Made by a program: the position numbers and the translations under genes. The notes under the pieces were generated by a model, which was given only the letters and a program-made list of their open reading frames with translations, ran no database searches and was not told the DNA's origin. This document shows positions 14,919 to 25,616 of a stretch of DNA of 64,000 bases, piece after piece. The stretch spans positions 62,001-126,000 of the forward strand of contig JBQVNB010000013.1 of assembly GCA_052435735.1 (NCBI GenBank), in the 5' to 3' direction. The first letter of the stretch is position 1. Every line of letters begins with the position of its first letter. The stretch comes from Aliihoeflea sp052435735. Its GTDB lineage: Bacteria; Pseudomonadota; Alphaproteobacteria; Rhizobiales; Rhizobiaceae.

Positions 14919-15228
14919 GGTTCGCCTGTCGGCCCAGGCAGCGGACTATCTGAAGGCGGACGCGCACTATCTGCGTCAGCACAGCAGGAGCGCCGCCGAA
15001 GCTTTCGTGATGCGGATGCAGGAGGCGCGCGTCAACCTCGCCCGTTTTCCCGACATCGGACTTGGAAGCGGACGATTGCCCGTGCCGGGCGCACGCCGGC
15101 TGATCGTCGGCGACCATGTTATCGACTACGAAGTTTCAGATGATGTCATCACGGTGCTGGCGATCCGGCATGGCCGCCAACAGCCACCTGATTTCGAGCC
15201 GGACGAAGATTTCGACTACGAAGCCTGA
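14911..15228 (+). CDS. ParE/RelE-family toxin
   Basis: A 105-residue RelE/ParE-superfamily toxin: VRLSAQAADYLKADAHYLRQHS at the N-terminus, a central FPDIGLGSGRLPVPGARRLIVGDHVIDYEV, and the ending VITVLAIRHGRQQPPDFEP typical of ParE (VLRIRHGRQ-type strand). Translation most likely starts at TTG 14911, overlapping the antitoxin stop by 8 bp; no ATG is near. ParE members poison gyrase and RelE members cleave mRNA; which applies here is not decidable from sequence alone. Confidence 0.85.
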   Translation: MPRVRLSAQAADYLKADAHYLRQHSRSAAEAFVMRMQEARVNLARFPDIGLGSGRLPVPGARRLIVGDHVIDYEVSDDVITVLAIRHGRQQPPDFEPDEDFDYEA

Positions 15229-15231
15229 GAC

Positions 15232-15570
15232 CTACAGCCCCATCTGCTGGATCGCGGCGTGGAGGTTGGCGCATCGGGTGCCGGAGCGGCAATAGGCGAG
15301 GACGGGCTTGGGCAGTTCCTTCAGGAGCGCGGCCTGGTCGCGGGCGTTGTCCTCGGTCATCTGGCCGGAGATCACCGGCAGATGGCGGAAGGCGAGGCCG
15401 GCTTCCTCGGCGGCCTTGCGGATGATTTCGACCGACGGCTGGCCGGGGTCCTCGTCGTCGGGGCGGTTGCACACGATGCTCTTGAAGCCCGCGCCGGCGA
15501 TGAGCGGCACATGCTCGACACCGATCTGCGGGGAGACCGAATAGTCCTCGGTGATCTGGCGGATTTGCAT
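15232..15570 (-). CDS. TIGR01244-family sulfurtransferase/phosphatase-like protein
   Basis: A 112-residue protein of the TIGR01244 family (the N-terminal domain of Blh/BigR-operon proteins), which has a cysteine-phosphatase fold. The active loop is C94-RSGT-R99 in LAYCRSGTRC; the start MQIRQITEDYSVSPQI is characteristic. ATG 15570 follows AGGAGAC; the longer frame upstream is rejected. Members are linked to sulfide and persulfide handling, but this copy stands alone without a dioxygenase domain. It lies downstream of the pimD-like gene where pimE would be expected. Confidence 0.85.
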   Translation of the reverse strand: MQIRQITEDYSVSPQIGVEHVPLIAGAGFKSIVCNRPDDEDPGQPSVEIIRKAAEEAGLAFRHLPVISGQMTEDNARDQAALLKELPKPVLAYCRSGTRCANLHAAIQQMGL

Positions 15571-15649
15571 GTCTCGTCTCCTGCGGGTGCCTGTCGGGGC
15601 CGCAGATGTGGCATGGCCGGCCGCACGAGGCAACCGGCCATGAAAAGGC

Positions 15650-16792
15650 TTACGCAGCCTCGAACAGCCCTTGCCCGCGGGCAAGCGCGCGCAGGTGGAA
15701 GTCGGCGTCGCCGAACTGCGTGTCGATCATCGTCATGCGCTTGAAATAGTGCCCGACGGCATATTCCATCGTCATGCCGACGCCGCCGTGAAGCTGGATC
15801 GCATTCTCGCCGCACACGCGCCCTCCGCGCCCGATCTCGGCCTTGGCCGCGTGCATCGCCTGCGCGCGCGCCGCCGCATCGTCGCTGCCCGCCATCATCG
15901 TGGCGTAGAGCGTGATCGAGCGCGCCTGCTCGATGGCGACGAACATGTCGACGGCGGCGTGCTGAAGGACCTGGAAGGCACCGATCGGCACGCCGAACTG
16001 CTTGCGGACCTTGAGATAGTCGACCGTCAATTCCTGCATCGCCGACATCACGCCGATGGATTCGGCCGACAGGGCCGCGATGGCGCCGTCGATGGTTTTC
16101 TTCAGCGCCGAAAGCCCGGTGGCCGGATCGCCCAGCGCTTCGGCGGCCACGTTGTCGAGGCTGAGTTCGGCCGCGCGCGCGCCGTCCTGCGTCGGGTATC
16201 CGCGCCGCGTCAGGCCTTCGGCGGAAGCATCGACGAGGAAGAGGCCGATGCCGTTTTCGTCGCGCACGTCGCCGGCCGTGCGGGCGACGACGATGATTTT
16301 ATCGGCAGCCTCGCCATGGAGCACGACGCTCTTCTGGCCGGTAAGCCGCCAGTGGTCGCCGTCCTTCACCGCCTTCGTCTCGACATGGTGGAGGTCGTAG
16401 CGCGAATTGCGCTCGGTATGGGCGAGGGCGAGCTTGAGCGAACCCTCGGCGATCTGCGGCACGAGTTCGGCTCGCTGGTCGGCGGAAGCGGCCGCCTTGA
16501 GCGCGCCGCCGCCGAGGATAACCGTCGCGAAATAGGGCTCGAGCGCCAGCGCGCGACCGAGCGATTCCATCACGATCATGGTCTCGACCGGCGTGCCGTC
16601 GAGCCCGCCATCTTCCTCCGAAAAAGGCAGCGCCATCAGCCCCATCTCGGCATAGGCGTTCCACATCTCGGCGCTGAAGCCGGCGGGATCGGCCATGTAT
16701 TTCTTGCGCTGCTCGAAGCCGTAGGAGTCTTTCAAGAGGCGGTCGAGAGAGTCCTTGAGCATGGATTGCTCGTCGGAAAGGTCAAAGTCCAT
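15650..16792 (-). CDS. pimD: Acyl-CoA dehydrogenase, PimD-like small subunit
   Basis: A 380-residue acyl-CoA dehydrogenase, the shorter of two paired subunits. The fold is visible: ESLGRALALEPYFATVILGGG, the FAD-region LALAHTERNSRYDLHHVETKA, and the C-terminal VCGENAIQLHGGVGMTMEYAVGHYFKR. Neither usual catalytic glutamate position appears to hold one (helix G reads AIAALSAESIG; the C-terminal loop lacks YEG). It lies directly after the PimC-like gene, as in the Rhodopseudomonas palustris pimFABCDE operon for dicarboxylic acid degradation, and is probably the non-catalytic partner of a heterodimer (inference). Confidence 0.85.
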   Translation of the reverse strand: MDFDLSDEQSMLKDSLDRLLKDSYGFEQRKKYMADPAGFSAEMWNAYAEMGLMALPFSEEDGGLDGTPVETMIVMESLGRALALEPYFATVILGGGALKAAASADQRAELVPQIAEGSLKLALAHTERNSRYDLHHVETKAVKDGDHWRLTGQKSVVLHGEAADKIIVVARTAGDVRDENGIGLFLVDASAEGLTRRGYPTQDGARAAELSLDNVAAEALGDPATGLSALKKTIDGAIAALSAESIGVMSAMQELTVDYLKVRKQFGVPIGAFQVLQHAAVDMFVAIEQARSITLYATMMAGSDDAAARAQAMHAAKAEIGRGGRVCGENAIQLHGGVGMTMEYAVGHYFKRMTMIDTQFGDADFHLRALARGQGLFEAA

Positions 16793-16830
16793 GGTAGCTC
16801 CTGAATGTGTCTGCCGTTAGCGCCCTATGG

Positions 16831-16946
16831 CGCCCCCCTCTGGCCTGCCGGCCATCTCCCCCGCATGGGGGGAGATTAGTCTCGTCGTCGACACCGCGTG
16901 ATCTCCCCCCTCGCGGGGGAGATGCCCGGCAGGGCAGAGGGGGGCA
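16831..16946. repeat. Intergenic palindromic repeat, family A, copy 2
   Basis: The same element as at 757, with arms CCCCCCTCTGGCCTGCCGG and CCGGCAGGGCAGAGGGGGG and inner CATCTCCCCC/GGGGGAGATG arms, ending in the shared right flank GCAACGT-GAGCGC. Several compensatory changes in the two arms (GGCC... against GGGC...) keep much of the pairing. It fills the gap between the pimC- and pimD-like genes. Confidence 0.9.
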
Positions 16947-16975
16947 ACGTCGAGCGCCTGCATGGCCGAGCGTCA

Positions 16976-18178
16976 TCACAACCCCAGCACCGCCTTGGCG
17001 ATGATGTTCTTCTGGATCTCGTTCGAGCCGCCATAGATCGAGACCTTGCGGAAGTTGAAATAGCCTGGCGCGGCGGTGGCGGCGTAGTCGGGTTCGATCG
17101 GCAGCTCGTTCGAGCCGTCCATGTCGCCCGAATGGAAGGGCATGGCGTGCGGGCCCATGACCTGCATCAGGAGATGCGTGGTCGCCTGCTGGATTTCCGA
17201 ACCCTTGATCTTGAGGATCGAGGACGCCGGGTCCGGCTTGCCGGTATTGCCGCGCTTGGCATCGGCCGCAACGACGCGCAGCTGCGTCAGCTCCAGCGCC
17301 TTCAAATCGATCTCGACCGAGGCGAGCTTTTCGCGGAAGCGCTCGTCCTCGATCAGCGGCCGGCCGGACGACATCTCCTTCGCCGCCAGTTCGCGGATGC
17401 GCGCGAGCCGCTGCTTCGACATGCCGACGCGGGCGATGTTGATGCGCTCGTTGCCGAGCAGGAACTTGGCATAGTCCCAGCCCTTGTTCTCCTCGCCGAC
17501 GAGGTTTTCGACCGGCACCTTCACGTCGGTCAAGAACACCTCGTTGATCTCCCGCCCGCCATCGATGGTGACGATGGGGCGGACCTCGATGCCCGGCGTC
17601 TTCATGTCGATCAAAAGGAACGAGATACCGGACTGCTTCTTGGCGTCCGGATCGGTGCGCACGAGGCAGAAGATCCAGTCGGCATATTGGGCGAGCGTCG
17701 TCCAGGTCTTCTGGCCGTTGACGATGTAATGGTCGCCGTCCCGCACGGCTTTCGTCTTGAGCGAGGCGAGGTCGGAGCCGGCGCCCGGTTCGGAAAAGCC
17801 TTGGCACCACCAGTCGTCGAGATTGGCGATGCGCGGCAGATAATGCGCCTTCTGCGCCGCGTTGCCGAAGGTATAGATGACCGGCCCGACCATGTTGACG
17901 CCGAAGGCGAGCGGCTGCGGCGCCGGCCATTTCTGCGTCTCTTCGAGGTAGATGTATTGCCGCATCGGGTCCCAGCCCGTGCCGCCATATTCCGCCGGCC
18001 AATGCGGCACGGCCCATCCCTTCTCGTTGAGAATGCGCGACCAGGTGACGAGGTCGTCCTTGTCCATGTGCTCGCCGTCGATCAGTTTCTGGCGGATCTC
18101 GGCCGGCAGCTTGTCCTTCAGGAACTGGCGCACCTCGTCGCGGAAGGCGAGTTCCTCGGATGTGTAGCGAAGGTCCAT
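16976..18178 (-). CDS. pimC: Acyl-CoA dehydrogenase, PimC-like large subunit
   Basis: A 400-residue acyl-CoA dehydrogenase. Key segments: WPAEYGGTGWDPMRQYIYLEE, the FAD-binding WCQGFSEPGAGSDLASLKTKA, and the end VSIYGGSNEIQKNIIAKAVLG. The canonical catalytic glutamate of the YEGTxxI loop is glycine here, but a glutamate stands in GNERINIARVG at the isovaleryl-CoA-dehydrogenase-type position, so it may be the catalytic subunit. It is read before pimD and after the thiolase gene, matching pim operon order. The substrate is probably pimeloyl-CoA or related medium-chain dicarboxyl- or acyl-CoA. Confidence 0.87.
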   Translation of the reverse strand: MDLRYTSEELAFRDEVRQFLKDKLPAEIRQKLIDGEHMDKDDLVTWSRILNEKGWAVPHWPAEYGGTGWDPMRQYIYLEETQKWPAPQPLAFGVNMVGPVIYTFGNAAQKAHYLPRIANLDDWWCQGFSEPGAGSDLASLKTKAVRDGDHYIVNGQKTWTTLAQYADWIFCLVRTDPDAKKQSGISFLLIDMKTPGIEVRPIVTIDGGREINEVFLTDVKVPVENLVGEENKGWDYAKFLLGNERINIARVGMSKQRLARIRELAAKEMSSGRPLIEDERFREKLASVEIDLKALELTQLRVVAADAKRGNTGKPDPASSILKIKGSEIQQATTHLLMQVMGPHAMPFHSGDMDGSNELPIEPDYAATAAPGYFNFRKVSIYGGSNEIQKNIIAKAVLGL

Positions 18179-18204
18179 GTATATCTCCTTCTAAGCGTTG
18201 CGCA

Positions 18205-18343
18205 GACCCCCACTCCGGCCTTTCAGGCCACCTCTCCCCCTCAGAAGGGGAGAGGAAACGCCGGCCGCATGCTCGATCCCTTCCTCTCCCCTGGGCAGGG
18301 GGAGAGGTGCCGGAGCGAAGCGGAGGCGGAGTGGGGGTGCTTC
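18205..18343. repeat. Intergenic palindromic repeat, family B, copy 2
   Basis: Arms GACCCCCACTCCGGCC and GGCGGAGTGGGGGT with inner CCACCTCTCCCCCT/CAGGGGGAGAGGTG, matching copy 1 at 5422-5580 but with a shorter, different centre. It lies between the thiolase gene and the pimC-like gene. Confidence 0.85.
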
Positions 18344-18349
18344 ATGCGA

Positions 18350-19531
18350 TCAAACGATCTCGAACAGTCCCGCCGCGCCCATGCCGCCGCCGACGCACAT
18401 GGTCACCACGGCATATTTGACGCCGCGGCGCTTGCCTTCAATGAGGGCGTGGCCGGAAAGCCGCGCGCCGGACATTCCATAAGGATGACCGAGCGCGATG
18501 GCGCCGCCATTGACGTTGAGCTTGGCCGGATCGATGCCGAGCTTGTCGCGGCAGTAGATGACCTGCACGGCGAAGGCCTCGTTCAGTTCCCAAAGGCCGA
18601 TGTCGTCGACGGTGAGGCCGTGGCGTTCGAGCAGGCGCGGCACGGCGAAGACGGGGCCGATGCCCATCTCGTCGGGCTCGCAGCCGGCGACGTTGAAGCC
18701 GCGCATGATGCCGAGCGGGGTCAGCCCGCGGCGCTGCGCTTCCTTGTCGCTCATCATGACGTGGGCCGACGCGCCGTCGGAAAGCTGGCTGGCATTGCCG
18801 GCCGTGATCGTGCCGCCCTCGCGCACCGGCTTCAGGCCGGCAAGGCCCTCGGCGGTGGTCTCGGCGCGCGGACCTTCGTCATGGGCGATCTCGACGTCGC
18901 GATGCGAGATTTCCTTGGTCTCCTTGTCGACGACGGCCATGCGGGTCTTCATCGGCGCGATCTCGTCCGCGAACTTGCCCGCCTCACGGGCGGCGGCGAC
19001 GCGACGCTGGCTTTCGAGCCCGTATTCGTCCTGTTGCTCGCGGGTGATGCCGTAGCGCTTGCCGACGTTTTCGGCGGTGTCGATCATCGGCAGATAGACG
19101 TCGCCGACCGAGCCCGTCAGCGACTTGTCGACGAGGCGGAAGGTGTTGCGGTGGTCGTTCTGGACGAGCGAGATGGATTCGACGCCGCCGGCGATGCCGA
19201 CCGGCACGCCGTCATTGCGGATGGCGTTGGCCAGAAGCGCCATGGACTGCATGCCCGACGAGCACTGCCGGTCGATCGTGGTGCCGGCTGCGGTGACGGG
19301 AAGCCCGGCGACGAGCGCGGCGCGGCGCGCGACGTTGAGGCCGGTCGTGCCCTCCTGCATCGCGCAGCCCAGGATCACGTCCTCGATCTCAGCCCCATCG
19401 ACCTTTGCGCGCGAAAGCGCGTTGCGGATGGCGTGGGCGGCAAGGTCCGCGCCGGCCGTGTCGTTGAAGCCGCCGCGATAGGCCTTGCCGATCGGCGTTC
19501 TGGCGGTCGAGACGATGACTGCGTCTGTCAT
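18350..19531 (-). CDS. pimB: Acetyl-CoA C-acyltransferase (thiolase), PimB-like
   Basis: A 393-residue thiolase cleaving 3-oxoacyl-CoA to acetyl-CoA and a shortened acyl-CoA. The nucleophilic cysteine is in TIDRQCSSGMQSM near residue 90; the histidine motif is NGGAIALGHPYGMSGAR and the second cysteine motif CVGGGMGAAGLFE. It sits between the ligase and the pimC-like gene on the minus strand, the pimB position. It starts 10 nt after the ligase stop with a GGAGGA ribosome site, so it is surely in the same operon. Confidence 0.92.
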   Translation of the reverse strand: MTDAVIVSTARTPIGKAYRGGFNDTAGADLAAHAIRNALSRAKVDGAEIEDVILGCAMQEGTTGLNVARRAALVAGLPVTAAGTTIDRQCSSGMQSMALLANAIRNDGVPVGIAGGVESISLVQNDHRNTFRLVDKSLTGSVGDVYLPMIDTAENVGKRYGITREQQDEYGLESQRRVAAAREAGKFADEIAPMKTRMAVVDKETKEISHRDVEIAHDEGPRAETTAEGLAGLKPVREGGTITAGNASQLSDGASAHVMMSDKEAQRRGLTPLGIMRGFNVAGCEPDEMGIGPVFAVPRLLERHGLTVDDIGLWELNEAFAVQVIYCRDKLGIDPAKLNVNGGAIALGHPYGMSGARLSGHALIEGKRRGVKYAVVTMCVGGGMGAAGLFEIV

Positions 19532-19541
19532 GAATTCCTCC

Positions 19542-21160
19542 TCATTGGGCGGCCTTGAGCGCCGCCTCCTGTTTCAGTTCGAGCTTTGACAACTTGCCGA
19601 CGGGCGTGCGCGGGAGCGCCGGGCGGATTTCGAGCGCGCCGGGCAGTTCGTGCGGCCCGATCTTGCCTTTCAGGAAGGCGCGCAAGCTCTCGAGAGTCAA
19701 TTCCGGCGCGCCGTCTTGGAGCTTGGCGAACACTTTCGGCGTCTCGCCGCGATAGGCGTCGGGAATGCCGATGACCAGCACTTCCTCGACGTCGGGATGG
19801 GTGTAGACGGCCTGCTCGATCAATTGCGGATAGACGTTGAAGCCGCCGCAGATGATCATGTCCTTCTTGCGGTCGACGATGGTGAAGAACCCGTCGCCGT
19901 CCATGAAGCCGATATCGCCGGTCAGGAACCCGCCATCGGAAAAGATCGTGTCGTTGTCGCCCTCGCGGCCCCAGTAGCCGGACATCACGTTCGGCCCGAA
20001 GATACGCAACTCGCCCGTCTCGCCGGCCGGCAGCACGCGGCGCGGATCGTCGAGCGCGACGATATCGACATAGATGCCCGGCAGCGGCACGCCGATCGTG
20101 TCGACGCGGTCCGGATGGGTGACTGGGATGTTGGTGCCGGCGGGCGACGTCTCGGTCATGCCCCAGCCGCCGAGAATGTCGTGGCCGGTGGCGCGCTTCA
20201 ATTTGCGCGCCACCTCGACGGGAAGCGGCGCGCCGCCCGACGCGCAGTAGCGCAGCGAGGAGAGGTCGCGCTTTTCGAAGCCCGGCGTCGCGGCGATGGC
20301 GATCCACATGGTCGGCACGCCCGGAAAGCTCGTCGCGCCGGCCTCGATTTCGGCCAGCGCCGTCTCGGCGTCGAAGCGGGTGTGGAGGAGGAGCGTTAAG
20401 CCGTTCTTCACCCCGCGCAGCATGACGGCGGTCAGCGCATAGATGTGGAAGAGCGGCAGGAAGAGCAACACGCGGTCCTCTCCCGGCCGGATAAGGCCAT
20501 GAGCGGAAAACCAGGCATCGTAGCTGGAGACGGCGGCCGAAAGGTTCGCATGCGTCAGCATCGCGCCCTTGGGCAGGCCCGTCGTCCCGCCCGTATATTG
20601 CAGCACCGCGAGGTCGCCGGCCTCGACATGGGGGAGGGCGGCGATACTGCCCATCTCTATGCCGTCCCATTTCGGCCCCGCGCCGTCGAGCGCCGCATCA
20701 CTGCCGACGATGACGCGCTCGACCAACCCTGCCTCACGCAGCGCCTCGGCCTTGGCCGACAGCCCGCCGAGATCGGTCGTTATGATCGCCCGCGCGCCGC
20801 TGTCGGCGATCTTGTGCTTCAGCACGATCTCGCCGTCGAGCGGCGACAGATGCACGACGGTCAGCCCCGCCTTCAGCGCGCCGAAAAAGGCGATCGGATG
20901 GTAGAGCGTGTTGGGCAGGAGAAGCGCAATGCGCTCGCCCTTGGCAAAGCCCGCCGCTGCAAGCGCGCTCGCAACGGCGTCGACCTCGCGCGCCAGGTCG
21001 CGATGCGAAAAGTCCCGCCCGCGAAAGACGAAGGCCGCCTTGTCGCCCCAAATGGCCGCCGAGCGCTCGACCAGCTCGTGCACCGGATAGGTGTCGAGCG
21101 GCACGTCCGGCGAGAGGCCCGCCGGATAGATGCCTTTCCAGGGCGCGTCGGCGAGCCGGG

Positions 21161-21164
<4 letters not shown>
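19542..21164 (-). CDS. pimA: Dicarboxylate/fatty acid-CoA ligase, PimA-like
   Basis: A 540-residue ANL-superfamily adenylate-forming ligase that activates a carboxylic acid with ATP and CoA. Motifs: the P-loop YTGGTTGLPKGA near residue 190, GWGMTETSPAGTNIP, TGDIGFMDGDGFFTIVDRKKDM with the hinge, and the C-terminal lysine in TPVGKLSKLEL. The start overlaps the PimF-like stop by 4 bp (ATGA), so the two are coupled. In R. palustris PimA has broad range over dicarboxylic and fatty acids; the same is inferred here from operon order, not from active-site residues. Confidence 0.9.
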
Positions 21165-23248
<2,084 letters not shown>

Positions 23249-23280
23249 GGTGCTTCCTTGTCAGTTCAGCGCTCCGTCGC

Positions 23281-23392
23281 GCCCCCCTCTGTCCTGCCGG
23301 ACATCTCCCCCGCGAGGGGGAGATCACATGGTGTCGATGACGAGAGTAATCTCCCCCCATGCGGGGGAGATGTCCGGCAGGACAGAGGGGGC
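23281..23392. repeat. Intergenic palindromic repeat, family A, copy 3
   Basis: Arms CCCCCCTCTGTCCTGCCGGA and TCCGGCAGGACAGAGGGGG with inner CATCTCCCCC and GGGGGAGATG, and the right flank GCAACGTAGAGCGC. It lies between the pcaD-like and pimF-like genes, both on the minus strand. Confidence 0.92.
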
Positions 23393-23416
23393 AACGTAGA
23401 GCGCTTCCTTCGCATG

Positions 23417-24202
23417 TCAGTTCTGCGTCACAAATGTCTTGATGAGCCGCGCCGTCTCTTCCGGCTTCTCGATGCACGGCAGATGCCCCGCGCCCTCGAT
23501 GATCTCGAAGCGCGACCCGGCCACCAGATCGGCCGTCGAGCGCACGAGGTCGGGCGGTGTCGAGCCGTCCTGGTCGCCGACGATGCACATCAGCGGCATC
23601 TTGAGCGCGGCGGTGGATTGGGTCAGGTCGGCATCGCGCAGGGCCGCGCAGGTGCCGGCATAACCGTCGACCGTGGTGCGGGTCAGCATGGCGGTATAGC
23701 CGACGAAATCGGCATTGTCGGCGCGGCGGTAGGTGGGCGTGAACCAGCGCTCCATGATGGCGTCCGACATCGCACCGATGCCCTTCGAGGTCACCGTGTC
23801 GATGCGCTGGTTCCACATCTCAGGCGTGCCGATCTTGTGCGCGGTGTCCATCAGGACGAGGGCGGAAACGAGGTCGGGACGCTTGGCCGCGAGGCCCTGC
23901 GCGATCATGCCGCCGACCGACAGGCCGACGACGCTCGCCTTCGTCACGCCGAGTTGATCGAGCAGAGCGGAGAGGTCGCCGACATGGTCGTCGAGCTTGT
24001 AGGGCGCAGGCGTCGCTTCCGAAAGGCCGTGGCCGCGCTTGTCATAGAGAACGACGCGGAACGCATCGCCGAGAAGCGCGACGACATCGTTCCAGATACG
24101 GAAATCGGTGCCGAGCGAATTGGAAAAGACGAGCACCGGCGCCGTTTGCGGGCCGCGGACTTCGTGATGCAGGACTACGCCGTTGACGCGCGAAAACGCC
24201 AT
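23417..24202 (-). CDS. pcaD: 3-oxoadipate enol-lactonase-like alpha/beta hydrolase
   Basis: A 261-residue alpha/beta-hydrolase. The start at 24202 (GGGAGG upstream) is preferred over 24229. Motifs: LHHEVRG, the oxyanion region SNSLGTDFRIW, the nucleophile elbow VGLSVGGMIAQG, acid in VGDQDGSTPPD, and His in GAGHLPCIEKPEE. It closely resembles PcaD, which makes 3-oxoadipate from its enol-lactone. No other pca gene is present, so either the product 3-oxoadipate is passed to the adjacent ligase/thiolase genes or the enzyme hydrolyses another ester or lactone in dicarboxylate use. Symbol by similarity only. Confidence 0.78.
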   Translation of the reverse strand: MAFSRVNGVVLHHEVRGPQTAPVLVFSNSLGTDFRIWNDVVALLGDAFRVVLYDKRGHGLSEATPAPYKLDDHVGDLSALLDQLGVTKASVVGLSVGGMIAQGLAAKRPDLVSALVLMDTAHKIGTPEMWNQRIDTVTSKGIGAMSDAIMERWFTPTYRRADNADFVGYTAMLTRTTVDGYAGTCAALRDADLTQSTAALKMPLMCIVGDQDGSTPPDLVRSTADLVAGSRFEIIEGAGHLPCIEKPEETARLIKTFVTQN

Positions 24203-24225
24203 CCCGGACCTCCCTTCCGGTTTGA

Positions 24226-24243
24226 ACATACCGCAAAGTATGT
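24226..24243. promoter_or_regulatory. Inverted repeat upstream of pcaD-like gene
   Basis: ACATAC (24226-24231) and GTATGT (24238-24243) form a perfect dyad with a 6-bp spacer, just upstream of the pcaD-like start. It may be an operator for a promoter driving the pcaD-pim genes separately from the upstream hydrolase gene. No regulator gene adjoins it. Confidence 0.4.
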
Positions 24244-24280
24244 CGCAAGCGCGGGCCGCGTCAACGGCGCGCGCCGAAAT

Positions 24281-25330
24281 TCACGCGCGATCGAGCCCGG
24301 TCAGGTCGAGTTCGCCGGGCAGCGGCGCGAAGTAGGCGTCGATATCGGCATCGCTCACCTCGGCGAGGGTCGCCGGGCGCCAGTCGGGCCGGTTGTCCTT
24401 GTCGATGATGACCGCGCGCACGCCCTCGAAGAACTCATGACCCTCGACGACGCGGGAGACGATCCGGAATTCGATCTTCATGCACGTCTCGAAATCCGCC
24501 TTCGCGCCCTCCTGCATCTGGCGCAGCGCGATCTTGAGGCTGGTCGGCGATTTCGTGCGGATGATCGATGCCTGCTTCGCAGCCCATTCGCCGCCATCGC
24601 CGTCGAGCGCGGCGAGAATGGTTTCGACCGTATCGCCGGCGAAGCAGCGCTCGATCGTCGCGGCGAGATCGGGGAGCGTCGCTCCTTCAGGCGAGGCGGC
24701 GAAGGGGGCGAGGGCGTCATCCGGCGCGGCGCCGTCCGCAAGCGCAGCCTCGATCGCGTCGAAGCGCTCGGTGGGCGCGGCATGGGTGGTCAGGCCGCAC
24801 CACAGCGCATCGGCCTGGCCGAGCCGCGCGCCGGTGAGCGCCAGCCAGGTGCCGATCCGGTGCGGCAATCGCGGAAGGAAGTATGTGCCGCCGACATCGG
24901 GAAAGAGGCCGATGCCGGTTTCGGGCATGGCGAACATCAGTTTCGAGCCGCCGACGCGGTGGCTGCCGTGGAAGGACACGCCGACCCCGCCGCCCATCAC
25001 GATGCCCTCGATCAGCGCGACATAGGGTTTCGGATACGTCTTGATGAAGGTGTTGAGCCGGTATTCCTCGCGATAGAAATCGCGGATCGCCGGGTTCTTC
25101 TGCTGGCCCCAGTCATAGAGCTGGCGAATGTCGCCGCCGGCCGAAAACGCCCTCTCACCCGCCGCCTTGACGACGATTGTTTCGATCGCGGGATCGTTCT
25201 CCCATTCGATCAGCTTCGCGTGGAGTTCGCCGACCATCAGCCGGGTCACCGCGTTCAGCGCCTTCGGGCGGTTCAGCGTAACGATGCCGGCCTTGCCGCG
25301 CGTTTCGAACAGGATTTCGGCCTCGGACAT
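24281..25330 (-). CDS. 3-hydroxyisobutyryl-CoA hydrolase-like enoyl-CoA hydratase family protein
   Basis: A 349-residue crotonase-superfamily protein of the long HIBCH type. ATG 25330 follows GGAGGTGAAG. It shows KAAGERAFSAGGDIRQLYDWG, IEGIVMGGGVGVSFHGSHRV and MPETGIGLFPDVGGTYFLPRL, the last being characteristic of HIBCH rather than of true hydratases. The C-terminal part includes a FEEGVRA-like FFEGVRAVIIDKDNRPDWRP. It would release 3-hydroxyisobutyrate from its CoA ester in valine catabolism, whose later product propionyl-CoA is handled by the divergent pccB/pccA genes. Confidence 0.88.
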   Translation of the reverse strand: MSEAEILFETRGKAGIVTLNRPKALNAVTRLMVGELHAKLIEWENDPAIETIVVKAAGERAFSAGGDIRQLYDWGQQKNPAIRDFYREEYRLNTFIKTYPKPYVALIEGIVMGGGVGVSFHGSHRVGGSKLMFAMPETGIGLFPDVGGTYFLPRLPHRIGTWLALTGARLGQADALWCGLTTHAAPTERFDAIEAALADGAAPDDALAPFAASPEGATLPDLAATIERCFAGDTVETILAALDGDGGEWAAKQASIIRTKSPTSLKIALRQMQEGAKADFETCMKIEFRIVSRVVEGHEFFEGVRAVIIDKDNRPDWRPATLAEVSDADIDAYFAPLPGELDLTGLDRA

Positions 25331-25616
25331 CTTCACCTCCACTGCGTCGTCAGACTAAGGGTGAATAGCCGGTTCGCCCATCGGTGGCTATGCGCAGCGG
25401 ATGTGCAGAAAACGACGTGCGCGCATCGAGCGCAACCCGGCTTTCTGCTCTTGATCGTTCGAAGGTCCGGGAATTGTGGCAAGAAGCGTTGTGCGCGTAT
25501 CGACCAATGACGGCCGGGCCACCGGGCGAAAATCGCGCCGCTGTCTCCGCCCGCCCTTCCCACGACGGGAAATCGCCGCTAATCGGAATGACCGTGAATT
25601 GAGGGAGGAGTTTGCG
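25331..25616. other. Divergent intergenic region, HIBCH-like gene to pccB leader
   Basis: This 286-bp stretch separates the minus-strand HIBCH-like gene from the pccB leader. A possible promoter toward pccB is TTGTGG (25474-25479) with an 18-bp spacer to TATCGA (25498-25503). No palindrome resembling known propionyl-CoA regulator sites, no riboswitch and no terminator could be seen. The open frames crossing it look like GC-driven chance frames. Confidence 0.4.

Noticed and set aside
16898..19558. Plus-strand open frame of 886 codons
   Set aside because: Antisense to the pimC-like and thiolase genes and crossing two intergenic repeats; composition typical of a shadow frame.
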